NCBI GenBank assembly: GCA_021801125.1
Contig: JAJYYI010000042.1
Coordinates: forward strand, 1-64,000
Reading direction: 5' to 3'
DNA: 64,000 bases
DNA from: Deltaproteobacteria bacterium
Lineage (GTDB): Bacteria > Desulfobacterota > Binatia > Binatales > Binataceae
Numbering within the stretch: the stretch's first letter is position 1; each line of letters starts with the position of its first letter. The position numbers and the translations under genes were made by a program. The notes below the pieces were generated by a model, which saw only the letters and a list, made by a program, of their open reading frames with translations, did no database searches and was not told the origin of the DNA. This document shows, piece by piece, positions 43,802-52,603 of this stretch.

Positions 43802-43924
43802 GACTTGTCGCTAAAGTTCACAAACAATCTTTCTTTAGTTGCACACTACACGGCCGGCGTCCGGAAGCGGCGAGCATGCGCCGGACGAGCAGCTGTTAGC
43901 GCAAGGAAGGCGAGAGGAGCGACT

Positions 43925-44323
43925 ATGGCTAGCGAGCTGTTTGAAAACGGGCTTAAAGTTCGTCGGGAGGTCTTGGGAGCGGAGCATGTCGATCGCTCGC
44001 TGGCTGCCGCCGACGACTTCTCGCGTCCACTCCAGGAGCTGATTACCGAGTATTGTTGGGGAAAAGTCTGGAACCGGCCGGGCTTGCCGCGACGCACCAG
44101 GAGCATGCTTAACCTGGTGATGTTGACCGCGCTCAACCGGCCGCACGAACTCAAGCTCCATATAAGAGGCGCGCTCAACAACGGTGTAACCAAAGACGAG
44201 ATCAAAGAGGTTTTCCTGCAGGCCGCGATATACTGCGGCGTGCCGGCGGCGGTCGAGAGCTTCAGAATCGCTCGAGAAGTTTTTGCCGAGGACGAACCGA
44301 AAACCCGCGTCGAGAAAAAGTAG
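43925..44323 (+). CDS. Carboxymuconolactone decarboxylase family protein
   Basis: A 132-residue AhpD-like helical protein. It has the 4-carboxymuconolactone decarboxylase pattern: GLKVRREVLGAEHVDRSLAA, LPRRTRSMLNLVMLTALNRP, ELKLHIRGALNNGVTKDEIK, EVFLQAAIYCGVPAAVESFR. No CxxC motif is present, so it is not an AhpD peroxidase partner. The reaction could be gamma-carboxymuconolactone decarboxylation or an unrelated one. ATG 43925 has GAGGAG just upstream. The MBL gene follows by about 80 bp. Confidence 0.9.
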   Translation: MASELFENGLKVRREVLGAEHVDRSLAAADDFSRPLQELITEYCWGKVWNRPGLPRRTRSMLNLVMLTALNRPHELKLHIRGALNNGVTKDEIKEVFLQAAIYCGVPAAVESFRIAREVFAEDEPKTRVEKK

Positions 44324-44405
44324 GGCCGCGGTTTCGTTTTCGCACGACAACGTTGTCCGGTCGGAGGACGCCGGAAGGCGTTTCGGCTGGTTTAGGCGAG
44401 CAGCC

Positions 44406-45218
44406 ATGGAAGACTCATACGAGCTTTTCGCGATTCGTTTCGCCACGATGGAGCGGACAGCGGCGGAGAACTTTCTTGACGGCGATCCGCATAACGGACC
44501 GATGCCGATGGACTATTTCGTTTGGGCGGCGATCGGCAGGCGGCGCACCTACGTGATCGACACCGGGTACAAGCAAACCGTCGCGGCCAAACGTGGACGC
44601 ACGTTTTTGCGATGCCCGGTGCAGACTCTGCGCGAGATCGGCATCGATCCCGCTTCGCAGACCGACGTAATCTTGACCCATATGCATTACGACCATGCGG
44701 GCAATTTCGACCTGTTTCCCAACGCACGTTTCCATCTTCAGGATGCCGAGATGGCGTTTGCGACCGGCCGCTACATGAGCCATCGAGCGATCGGCGGCGT
44801 GTACGAGGTCGATGACGTCGTCGGTCTGGTGCGCGCGGTTTTTGACGGCCGCGTAAAATTTCACGCGGGAGATGTCGAGCTCGCCCCGGGCTTGAGCCTG
44901 CATCATCTCGGAGGTCATACCATGGGTCTTCAGGCCGTGCGCGTGAGAACCGCCCGCGGATGGGTCGTGGTCGCCTCCGATGCCAGCCATTACTTTGCGA
45001 ACATGGAGCAGGGGCGCCCGTTTCCCTTGGTTTTTGACGTTGGAAAAATGTTCGATGGGTTCGCGAGGCTCAGGAATCTGGCTGACTCGCCGGAACACAT
45101 CGTGCCCGGCCATGACCCCCTGGTACGCCAGCTCTATCCGCCGGTGGGCGAGCGGTTGCGCGACATTATCGTGCGGCTCGACGCGCAACCCGCAAGCAGA
45201 CCGCGGACTGACCGGTGA
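44406..45218 (+). CDS. Metallo-beta-lactamase-fold hydrolase (lactonase-like)
   Basis: A 270-residue MBL-fold protein. The zinc motif is HMHYDHAGNFDLFPNARFHL, with further ligands in HHLGGHTMGLQAV, the bridging Asp in VVVASDASHYFANME, and the last His in HIVPGHDPLV. Layout and an early ELFAIRFATMERTAAENFL segment fit the AHL-lactonase-like branch. The substrate is unknown; with the neighbouring CMD protein it could act on a lactone. The frame opens at 44283, inside the CMD gene, but ATG 44406 fits the family start. Confidence 0.85.
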   Translation: MEDSYELFAIRFATMERTAAENFLDGDPHNGPMPMDYFVWAAIGRRRTYVIDTGYKQTVAAKRGRTFLRCPVQTLREIGIDPASQTDVILTHMHYDHAGNFDLFPNARFHLQDAEMAFATGRYMSHRAIGGVYEVDDVVGLVRAVFDGRVKFHAGDVELAPGLSLHHLGGHTMGLQAVRVRTARGWVVVASDASHYFANMEQGRPFPLVFDVGKMFDGFARLRNLADSPEHIVPGHDPLVRQLYPPVGERLRDIIVRLDAQPASRPRTDR

Positions 45219-45304
45219 CGTACTTGTCCGGTATAAAGGTCGGAGCGAGCGAAGCGATAATTTGCTATCGCTTGATCAACGCCTTTTCGCCAGGCTGAAA
45301 TAAC

Positions 45305-46237
45305 GTGACCGCCCTAGATACGCTGAACGCCATATCGCCACAAGCCGACGCTATCTCGCGGCTGTTTGTCGGCGTGCTGACTGTCCTCGGCCTCATCTTC
45401 GCTGTCGTGGCCGTGCTCGTGACGTTTGCCGTGTTGCGTTACCGAGAAAAGCCGGGAGTGCAGCTTCCTAGGCAAATCTACGGGTCGCATCGCCTGGAGC
45501 TCACCTGGACCGCGATTCCCATCTTGCTGCTCGTCGGGATTTTCGTTTTCACGGTGAAAGTGATGCACGCCGCGCGACCTCCGGAGGACGTTCGCGCGCC
45601 GGACATTCTCGTAGTGGGCCATCAGTGGTGGTGGGAGGTGAATTATCTTAAGTCCGGGATCGTCACAGCCAACGAGCTTCATATTCCGGTCGGGCAACGT
45701 CTGCTAATCCGGCTCGAGTCGGCGGACGTGATCCACGACTTCTGGGTGCCTCGTTTGGGCCCCAAGCTCGACGCGATTCCTGGACATCCGGGTTATCTGT
45801 GGCTTGAGGCGGATCAGGCAGGGACTTATAGAGGCGCCTGCGCCGAGTTTTGCGGCGCCGAGCATGCCTGGATGCGGCTTGAGGTGATAGCTCAGCCGCA
45901 GGATGAGTTCGCTGCCTGGGAACAGGCGCAACTAGCGGTTCCGGCGGCGCCCACGTCTGCGCAGGCGCTCGCCGGCATGAAGCTGTTCGCGGAACGTACG
46001 TGCGTTAATTGCCATCGGCTTGCGGGCACGTCCGCCGACCAGCGCGTCGGGCCCGATCTGACTCATCTTGCCGACCGGCGATTTCTCGCCGGTGGCGCCG
46101 CGTTGAACACGCCGTCGAATCTGGCGCAGTGGCTCAAGGACCCGAACAGCATCAAGCCCGACAGCCGAATGCCGAATTTTCAGTTCAGCGACGCCGAAGT
46201 CGCGGCGCTGGTCGCGTATTTGGAGAGCACCAAATGA
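45305..46237 (+). CDS. coxB: Cytochrome c oxidase subunit II with C-terminal heme c domain
   Basis: A 310-residue protein with two N-terminal helices (about 18-42 and 70-90) and the aromatic stretch VVGHQWWWEVNY. The CuA site is visible in YRGACAEFCGAEHAWMRLEV (two Cys, His, Met), with a further His in IHDFWVPRLGPKLD. A fused cytochrome c domain from about residue 220 has CVNCH and distal Met in DSRMPNF. This is the caa3 arrangement, so the enzyme can take electrons through its own heme c. Start is GTG 45305; the stop overlaps coxA (ATGA). Confidence 0.93.
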   Translation: MTALDTLNAISPQADAISRLFVGVLTVLGLIFAVVAVLVTFAVLRYREKPGVQLPRQIYGSHRLELTWTAIPILLLVGIFVFTVKVMHAARPPEDVRAPDILVVGHQWWWEVNYLKSGIVTANELHIPVGQRLLIRLESADVIHDFWVPRLGPKLDAIPGHPGYLWLEADQAGTYRGACAEFCGAEHAWMRLEVIAQPQDEFAAWEQAQLAVPAAPTSAQALAGMKLFAERTCVNCHRLAGTSADQRVGPDLTHLADRRFLAGGAALNTPSNLAQWLKDPNSIKPDSRMPNFQFSDAEVAALVAYLESTK

Positions 46238-47913
46238 AAGGCCATGAGTTGACCGGAGGCGGAATCGGCGCAGCCGTCGCCGATGAGCACGCCGCCTGGG
46301 CTCCCCACGAAAGCTTGCTTGGATGGGTCGCCTCGGTCGATCACAAGCAGATCGGCATCATGTACATGGTCGCCGCGATGGTCTTTTTCGCGCTGGGTGG
46401 GATCGAGGCTCTGCTGCTGCGCATCCAGCTTGCGGTGCCGCACAACAACTTTCTTTCGCCGGAAACTTTCAACGAGCTTTTCACGATGCACGGCACGACC
46501 ATGATTTTTTTGGTCGCGATGCCGCTGCTGACCGGCTTTACGGTTTACGCTGTGCCGCTGATGATCGGCGCGCGAGACATGGCTTTTCCGCGCCTTAATG
46601 CGTTGAGTTTCTGGCTTCAAGTATTCGGCGGCGTGATGCTCTACTTCAGCTTTTTCACGCACGGCGCGCCGAACGCGGGATGGTTCAGCTACGCGCCGCT
46701 GAGCGAGAACGCCTATTCCTTCGGGAGCGGTCAGGATTACTGGATATTGAGCCTGCTAGTGATGGGGATTGGAACCGTCGCGGGCGCGATCAACGTGATC
46801 GTCACCGTGGCGACGCTGCGCGTGCCCGGAATGACCATGCGGCGCTTGCCGCTATTCGTCTGGATGACCTTCGTCAATTCGTTCCTGATGCTGATGGCCT
46901 TGCCCGTGCTCAATGCGGCGATTGTGATGCTGCTGATCGACCGCTTGCTGCACGCGCATTTCTTCACGCCGGCCAGCGGCGGATCCGCTCTTCTCTGGCA
47001 GCATTACTTCTGGGGCTTCGGTCATCCCGAGGTGTATATTGTAATTCTTCCCGCCTTCGGCATCATTTCCGAGATCATACCGGTCTTCTCGCGCAAGCCG
47101 ATCTTCGGCCACGAATTCGTGGCCGCCTCGACGGTGGCGATCGCTTTCCTTAGCTTCGCAGTGTGGGCCCATCACATGTTCGCGGTTGGCTTAAGCCCGG
47201 TCGCCAACCTGTTTTTTGCGGTCACGAGCATGTCGATAGCGGTGCCGACGGGCGTCAAGATCTTCAACTGGACGGCCACCCTGTACGGCGGTCAACTCAG
47301 ATTTACGACCGCGATGAAGTTCGCGGTTGCCTTCCTGCTGATGTTCACGGTCGGCGGGCTGTCAGGAGTGAGCTTTGCGGTGGTGCCGATCGACTGGCAG
47401 TTGACCGACACATACTACCTTGTAGCTCACCTCCATTACGTCTTCTTCGGCGGAACCGTGCTCGCGGCGTTCGCCGGTACGTACTATTGGTTCCCCAAGC
47501 TGACGGGCCGTATACTTTCGGAACGACTCGGCACGTGGCACTTCTGGCTGACCATCATCGGGCTCAACCTGACCTTTTTCGTTCAGCACCTGCTCGGGAT
47601 GATGGGGATGCCGCGGCGCGTGTTTACCTATCCGGATCTGCCGTATTGGGGAGGCTTGAATATGGTCTCGACGATTGGCGCGTTCGTGTTGTTGTTTGCT
47701 GTGGCGATCTTCCTGTGGAACCTGCGCGTCAGCTTTGCCCACGGCGAGGAAGCCGGCGACAATCCGTGGGACGCCTGGACCCTTGAATGGGCGACTACCT
47801 CTCCGCCTCCGGTCGACAACTTCACGCGCGTGCCGCCGGTTCGCGGGCGCCGCCCGCTGTGGGATTTGGCCCATCCGGAATTGGCCGATGAGCTTCAAAG
47901 AAAGGCGCAGTGA
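46234..47913 (+). CDS. coxA: Cytochrome c oxidase subunit I
   Basis: A 559-residue, 12-helix heme-copper oxidase core. Heme a ligands are in FTMHGTTMIFLVAMPLLTGF and the later HLHYVFFGG. The CuB/active-site helix is WGFGHPEVYIVILPAFGIIS, containing the HPEVY His-Tyr pair and the proton-channel Glu of A1-type oxidases, with CuB His pair in WAHHMF. It reduces O2 to water and pumps protons. ATG 46234 overlaps the coxB stop, excluding the longer frame from 46009. Confidence 0.95.
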   Translation: MKGHELTGGGIGAAVADEHAAWAPHESLLGWVASVDHKQIGIMYMVAAMVFFALGGIEALLLRIQLAVPHNNFLSPETFNELFTMHGTTMIFLVAMPLLTGFTVYAVPLMIGARDMAFPRLNALSFWLQVFGGVMLYFSFFTHGAPNAGWFSYAPLSENAYSFGSGQDYWILSLLVMGIGTVAGAINVIVTVATLRVPGMTMRRLPLFVWMTFVNSFLMLMALPVLNAAIVMLLIDRLLHAHFFTPASGGSALLWQHYFWGFGHPEVYIVILPAFGIISEIIPVFSRKPIFGHEFVAASTVAIAFLSFAVWAHHMFAVGLSPVANLFFAVTSMSIAVPTGVKIFNWTATLYGGQLRFTTAMKFAVAFLLMFTVGGLSGVSFAVVPIDWQLTDTYYLVAHLHYVFFGGTVLAAFAGTYYWFPKLTGRILSERLGTWHFWLTIIGLNLTFFVQHLLGMMGMPRRVFTYPDLPYWGGLNMVSTIGAFVLLFAVAIFLWNLRVSFAHGEEAGDNPWDAWTLEWATTSPPPVDNFTRVPPVRGRRPLWDLAHPELADELQRKAQ

Positions 47914-47922
47914 GCAAACGCG

Positions 47923-48477
47923 ATGTTGTCCAGGGGCAAGCTCGCGATGATCCTGTTTATCGTCTCCGAGGCGAACTTCTTCGCGCTGTTGGTGATCGCC
48001 TACGTCTACTATCACGCGATGGATAGCAGCGGCTCGACCGGAGCCGGCGCGCTTGACGTGGTGACGACCGGCCTTTATTCGATCTGCTTGTTTGCCAGCA
48101 GCGCGACGTTGTGGGCCGCCGATTTAAGTTTGCGCCGCAAGCAATACCAGAACCTCTCGCTGTGGCTTTTAGCGACGATTGCTCTTGGCGCGATTTTCCT
48201 TTTCGGGCAAGGGCGAGAGTATGCGCGGCTTTTTGCCAGCGGCATAACGATCAGCCGCGATCTTTTCGGCACCACGTTAGTCACCCTTACGGGATTTCAC
48301 GGATTGCATGTTTTTCTCGGTCTGTGCGGCTTAACCACGCTCGCTGGTCTCGCCTTGAGGGGACGAATCCGCGAGCGCGAGGCGCAGGCGGTCGAGGCGG
48401 TCGGACTTTATTGGCACTTTGTCGACGCGGTGTGGGTGGTGATTTTCGGCGTCGTCTACCTGGGTTCGGTGCTTTAA
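47923..48477 (+). CDS. coxC: Cytochrome c oxidase subunit III
   Basis: A 184-residue five-helix protein: KLAMILFIVSEANFFALLVI, FGTTLVTLTGFHGLHVFLGL and GLYWHFVDAVWVVIFGVVYL are subunit III signatures, including the conserved Glu of helix I and the WHFVDxVW end. The five-helix short form is usual in bacterial caa3 enzymes. It follows coxA by 9 bp and precedes ctaG by 3 bp. Confidence 0.94.
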   Translation: MLSRGKLAMILFIVSEANFFALLVIAYVYYHAMDSSGSTGAGALDVVTTGLYSICLFASSATLWAADLSLRRKQYQNLSLWLLATIALGAIFLFGQGREYARLFASGITISRDLFGTTLVTLTGFHGLHVFLGLCGLTTLAGLALRGRIREREAQAVEAVGLYWHFVDAVWVVIFGVVYLGSVL

Positions 48478-48480
48478 GGC

Positions 48481-49278
48481 ATGGAAAAGCTTTTGGCAAC
48501 GTGGGACCTCGAGCCTACGGTCATCGCCGGCGGCGTCTTGCTGCTTGCCGCCTACCTGCTGTGTCATCCTTGGCGCGGCTGGCGCGCGGCGGCGTTCGTT
48601 GCGGGAGACCTGATGCTTGTGCTCGCGCTGATCTCGCCGCTTGACGTGCTGGCCGACAACTACCTTTTTAGTGCGCACATGGTGCAGCATCTGATCCTTG
48701 TGCTCGGCGTTCCACCGTTATTGCTGTTGGGGCTCTCGCAGCATGTTGCCGCGCGCGTCGTCAGTGTGCCGGCGCTGGGCAGGGCGGAGCGTTACTTGAG
48801 TAACCCAATAGTGGCGTGGGGCTTTTTCACCTTTACGCTTTGGGTGTGGCATCTTCCGCTGCTTTACGACGCCACTCTCGCGAGCGAATCGGTTCACGTG
48901 TTCGAGCATCTGACCTTTCTACTCAGCGCGACGATTTTCTGGTGGCTGATCTACTCACCGCTCGAGCGCTTGCGCTTGGGCTCGGCAAGCGCCATCGCGT
49001 ACCTTTTCACGGCGGCGCTTTCCAATAGTTTGTTGGGGATTCTTCTGACCTTCGCCCGTCCCGGCCTTTACGCCCCATATTTGAACCCGGTGGATCGCTA
49101 TGGGCTGGCTTCGCTGCTGCGCAACTCGTTGGCTCTCGATCCGGCGACCGATCAGCAACTAGGCGGCCTTATTATGTGGGTGGTGGGCGCCCTGGTTTTT
49201 CTCGCAGCTATATTGGGCGTCGTGAGCCGATGGCAGCACTCCGCTGAACCCGAGGAATCGTGGAGCGCAACCGGATGA
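48481..49278 (+). CDS. ctaG: CtaG-type cytochrome c oxidase assembly factor (caa3_CtaG)
   Basis: A 265-residue protein with seven predicted helices of the caa3_CtaG (DUF1404-like) family. Signature stretches are SPLDVLADNYLFSAHMVQHL, ILVLGVPPLLLLGL, FFTFTLWVWHLPLLYDATL and FEHLTFLLSATIFWWLIYSP, rich in membrane His and Met. Members are needed for copper delivery or assembly of caa3 oxidases. It overlaps the next gene by ATGA. Confidence 0.92.
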   Translation: MEKLLATWDLEPTVIAGGVLLLAAYLLCHPWRGWRAAAFVAGDLMLVLALISPLDVLADNYLFSAHMVQHLILVLGVPPLLLLGLSQHVAARVVSVPALGRAERYLSNPIVAWGFFTFTLWVWHLPLLYDATLASESVHVFEHLTFLLSATIFWWLIYSPLERLRLGSASAIAYLFTAALSNSLLGILLTFARPGLYAPYLNPVDRYGLASLLRNSLALDPATDQQLGGLIMWVVGALVFLAAILGVVSRWQHSAEPEESWSATG

Positions 49279-49505
49279 GCGAACATGAACTTAACGGCAC
49301 GGCCGAAAGCAAAACGGCTGACGGATGGACTGCCCCTGTGCCGCAGGAGATTCCGCCCCCGAGCTATTCGCCGGCGATGCTGGCGATGGGGATTACGCTG
49401 GCGCTGTGGGGAATCGTGACGGCATGGCCGGTTTGGACGGTTGGGTTAGCGTTGACCCTGCTGTCGCTGCGTAGATGGCTCGGAGAATTGATTCATGGTG
49501 AATGA
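49275..49505 (+). CDS. Small cytochrome oxidase subunit IV-like membrane protein
   Basis: A 76-residue protein with a hydrophilic N terminus (ending PQEIPPPSYSPAM) and two closely spaced helices (MLAMGITLALWGIVTAWPVW, TVGLALTLLSLRRWLGELI). Its size and place between ctaG and the Rieske gene fit the small subunit IV of bacterial caa3-type oxidases. ATG 49275 overlaps the ctaG stop and its end overlaps the Rieske start by 11 bp. Confidence 0.75.
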   Translation: MSEHELNGTAESKTADGWTAPVPQEIPPPSYSPAMLAMGITLALWGIVTAWPVWTVGLALTLLSLRRWLGELIHGE

Positions 49506-50031
49506 GATCGGAAGCGTTTCTCAGACCGGCGAGCAGCTAAGCCCGGAACGCCGCGCGTTTCTCGCCCGATTGAGCATCGTGCTGGCAAGCGTAAGCGCCC
49601 TTATCGTAGCGATTCCGGTGGTGGGCTTTATCCTGGGGCCGCTGTTCGAAAAATTGCCTCGGGTGTGGCGCAGAGTGGGAGCGTTGGATGACTTCAAAGT
49701 AGGGGAGACGGTAAAGGTGGACTTCGTTGACCCGTCGCCCCTGGCGTGGGCTGGCGTGACCGCGGAGACCGCCGCCTGGTTAAGGCGTACGGATCAAAAC
49801 ACGTTCATCGCGTTTAGCTTGCACTGCACACACCTGGGATGTCCGGTGAGATGGATTGACACGGCGGATCTGTTTCTATGCCCGTGCCATGGCGGGGTCT
49901 TTTACGCGGACGGCCGCGTCGCGGCGGGCCCTCCGCCGCGTCCGCTTCCGCGCCTTCCGGTGCGGGTGCGCGGTGGGCAAGTGGAAATTTTGGCCAGTGC
50001 CGTGCCGCTCTCGGGCTGGTCCTCACGATAG
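49495..50031 (+). CDS. Rieske [2Fe-2S] subunit of bc-type complex
   Basis: A 178-residue membrane-anchored protein. One N-terminal helix (about 26-50, LSIVLASVSALIVAIPVVGF) precedes the Rieske domain with CTHLGCPVRW and CPCHGGVFYADGRV. It oxidises quinol together with the cytochrome b encoded next. It overlaps the previous gene by 11 bp. Confidence 0.92.
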   Translation: MVNEIGSVSQTGEQLSPERRAFLARLSIVLASVSALIVAIPVVGFILGPLFEKLPRVWRRVGALDDFKVGETVKVDFVDPSPLAWAGVTAETAAWLRRTDQNTFIAFSLHCTHLGCPVRWIDTADLFLCPCHGGVFYADGRVAAGPPPRPLPRLPVRVRGGQVEILASAVPLSGWSSR

Positions 50032-50037
50032 AGTGCC

Positions 50038-51489
50038 GTGGCCGCGATTGGAGCAATGAAACTTCTTCGACGTGCAATCCAGGCATTTGACGATCGCACC
50101 GGGCTGGTCACCGCGATGCGTCAAATTGCGATGCATCCGGTGCCGCCGGGAACGGGATGGTCTTACGTTTTCGGCAGCGCTGTGATGATCGCGTTCATCA
50201 TTCAGGTGGTCACCGGCACGGCCTTGGCGATGGGTTACGTAGCCTCGGCGGGCGATGCTTATCAGGCGCTGGGGTTTATCACGAACAACGCCTTCATGGG
50301 GAGCTTTTTGCGCGGGATGCATTTTTTCGGTGCTTCCGCGATGGTGCTCCTGTTAGGCATCCACATGACGCAGGTGTTCGTGATGGGGTGCTACAAGTAC
50401 CCGCGGGAACTTAACTGGATAACCGGCGTGGTGCTGCTCGTGCTCGTCGTGGGTATCGGGTTCACCGGACAGCTGCTGCGCTGGGATCAGATTGCTGTGT
50501 GGGCCGTGGTGGTTGCGGCGGAACAAGCCAGCCGGGTTCCGGTCATCGGCACGCCCTTGGCGCGGTTTATCCTGGGCGGCAACACGCTCGGCGCCCAGAC
50601 CCTAAGCCGCTTTTTCGCGATGCACGTGTTCTTCATCCCCGGGCTGATCTTCGCGTTCGTGGGCATTCACCTTTTGCTGGTGCTGCACGACGGCATCTCG
50701 GAGCCGCCGGTCTTGGGCGAAAAGGTTGAGCCCAAGACCTACCTGGCGCGTTACCATAAGCTGCTCGCCGAGCGCGGCGTTCCATTTTGGCCTGACGCGG
50801 CGTGGCGCGATGTGGTGTTCGGCTTCGCTGTAGTAGTGGCGATCGCGCTGCTTGCGTGGTTCGCCGGTCCGCCGCGGCTGGGTCCGCCGCCCAACCCGAG
50901 TCTGCTCGCGCAAGACCCGGCCCCCGACTGGTATTTGCTCTGGTACTACGCCGCCTTGGCACTTATACCGCACGGGCTCACCGCGCCGTTCATTGTGCTG
51001 GCTCCGGTTATCGGTATCCTCATACTTCTGATTGTGCCGCCGCTTTGGAACCGCGGCGAGCGCCATCCGCTAAAGCGCCCTTGGGCGGTAGCGGCGACGA
51101 TCATCGTGTGGCTTGTGGTGGGGACGCTCTGGCTCGAAGGCATCAAAGCGCCCTGGTCGCCGCGCTTTGAAGCGAAACCGCTGCCCGTGGCCGTGATCGG
51201 TGCGTCCAGCGGCCCGGTATACCGCGGAGGCGTATTGTTTCACACCAAAGGATGTGAGTTCTGCCACGCTGTTTCCGGGTACGGCGGTGCGCGAGGACCG
51301 GACTTGAGCACGATTGGCGACCAGCTTACGCGCGAAGAGCTGACCAGCCGTATCCTCAACGGCGGTTACAACATGCCGGCCTTCGCGTCGATCCTGAGAC
51401 CCGACGAGCTGACCGATGTCGTGGCCTTCCTGCAGTCGCGAAGCGTCAAGCGCTCTTCGCCGGCGCAGCAGGCGTTGGCGACACACTGA
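50038..51489 (+). CDS. Cytochrome b fused to a C-terminal heme c domain
   Basis: A 483-residue protein with about eight helices. The two heme b His pairs are in RGMHFFGASAMVLLLGIHM and FFAMHVFFIPGLIFAFVGIH. The Qo motif is PDWYLLW (PDWY instead of PEWY). After helix 8 a cytochrome c domain of about 85 residues begins, with GCEFCHAVSGYGGARGPDL and a distal Met in GGYNMPAFASIL. It thus combines cytochrome b6/subunit IV and a cytochrome c1 substitute in one chain. Start is GTG 50038 or ATG 50056 (MKLLRRAIQAF). Confidence 0.93.
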   Translation: MAAIGAMKLLRRAIQAFDDRTGLVTAMRQIAMHPVPPGTGWSYVFGSAVMIAFIIQVVTGTALAMGYVASAGDAYQALGFITNNAFMGSFLRGMHFFGASAMVLLLGIHMTQVFVMGCYKYPRELNWITGVVLLVLVVGIGFTGQLLRWDQIAVWAVVVAAEQASRVPVIGTPLARFILGGNTLGAQTLSRFFAMHVFFIPGLIFAFVGIHLLLVLHDGISEPPVLGEKVEPKTYLARYHKLLAERGVPFWPDAAWRDVVFGFAVVVAIALLAWFAGPPRLGPPPNPSLLAQDPAPDWYLLWYYAALALIPHGLTAPFIVLAPVIGILILLIVPPLWNRGERHPLKRPWAVAATIIVWLVVGTLWLEGIKAPWSPRFEAKPLPVAVIGASSGPVYRGGVLFHTKGCEFCHAVSGYGGARGPDLSTIGDQLTREELTSRILNGGYNMPAFASILRPDELTDVVAFLQSRSVKRSSPAQQALATH

Positions 51490-51725
51490 GTCGAGCCGGG
51501 ATCACTAACCACCGCTGGGAAAGCTAGCTCGCGATTTTTATGTCGAAGAATCGGCGCGACTCGTTCCAGGTGGGCCGAGTGTTCATCTCGCCGCACAGCT
51601 GCCTCATCTTGAGCGCGATCTCTTGCGCGCGCTCCGCGCGCAAGGTTTACGTGGCAATGCTCGATAATGACATCGGGCCTGAAACCGAGCCAAGCAGGCT
51701 CCGCAAGCTCGGCGAAAACGTGGCC

Positions 51726-52199
51726 CTACGTTCCAGCCCGGATGGTACGGGCCGCATAACAGTCCGGCGCGGCGTAGTGAATGTGCAGGTAGGCCGCGCG
51801 AGGGTCGGCGAGAAGTCCCCCAATTGCGCTCTCCAATTCACGTCCGTCGCCAAGCTGCCATCCGACCATCATGGCGTCTGCGTCGAAAGCCCGCATCACT
51901 AACGTGCGCAGGCGCAATTGCTTGGGAACCTGATTTTCTTCGGCGTATTTTTGCTCAACCTGGCGATTGTAGACCGCAAAGCGCATCCGATAGGGCGAAT
52001 TGGTGGCGTGGTGCTCCTAGTTGACGAGCAGCAGCTCGTCGCCGGGGCTGGAGTTCGTCAGACCAAAGCGACACGGATAGCCTGGCGTGGGAGCATCGGC
52101 GATCTTGCGAACCGCACCCTGTTTGGTCAATTCTTCGTCAGATGAATCGAAAAAGTGGGAGAAGTGCTCTGCCGGCAGCCCTATGATTCGGAATCCCAT
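51726..52199 (-). pseudogene. DUF1203 protein gene with internal amber stop
   Basis: The first part (MGFRIIGLPAEHFSHFFDSS, then PGYPCRFGLTNSSPGDELLL) and the second part (NSPYRMRFAVYNRQ, VMRAFDADAMMVGWQLGDGR, YLHIHYAAPDCYAARTIRAG) are the two halves of one DUF1203 protein in the same frame. They are separated only by TAG at 52019-52017, in the sequence Val-Asn-stop-Glu-His, where relatives have Tyr (TAC/TAT). The total of 157 codons equals the family length. It is either a recent nonsense mutation or a sequencing error. DUF1203 function is unknown. Confidence 0.8.
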
Positions 52200-52603
52200 G
52201 TTCGTTGCTACGCGATAAATGGTATTCTGTGCGTAGAACCTTGTGACGGTTTGGATGTAAACTCGAACGTTAAGCGTTTCTACGAACCCGCCCAGCCCCA
52301 TCACGTCGCGTAATTTTGTGGCAACAAGGAAGTGGCGGCCGCGCCATCGTCTTAAGGCCGACGCGGTCCTGATGTTTCACGAGCTGAGACAACCCGGTTC
52401 GTTTGGCAGGATCAAACCGATACTGCGAGCCTGAGGTGCGCCGCGCGCGAGCTATTGCTAGTTGCGCGCGCTTGATCTAATTTGCCGCTACGAGTTTTTT
52501 GCCAGAGCCTTACCCGTCATCGAGCACCCTCTATGGTTCGCTCCCATGCGGCCGCGAGTTTCGGGCCGAAATCGACGCCGGCTGGCCGGCTGCATCGCGC
52601 ATC
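52200..52603. other. 404-bp intergenic region, no gene recognised
   Basis: The stretch is between the DUF1203 start and thiL. Frames run into it from both sides, but their sequences do not resemble proteins. It should contain both divergent promoters. Confidence 0.45.

Noticed and set aside
51490-51725. Minus-strand frame ending KMRQLCGEMNTRPTWNES followed by RRFFDIKIAS, looking protein-like
   Set aside because: Only about 40 codons are open between stops and no start or family was found. It is at most a degraded gene end.
52017-52019. TAG in DUF1203 as a pyrrolysine or programmed read-through codon
   Set aside because: No pyl genes are visible, the family has plain Tyr here, and no supporting structure follows the codon.
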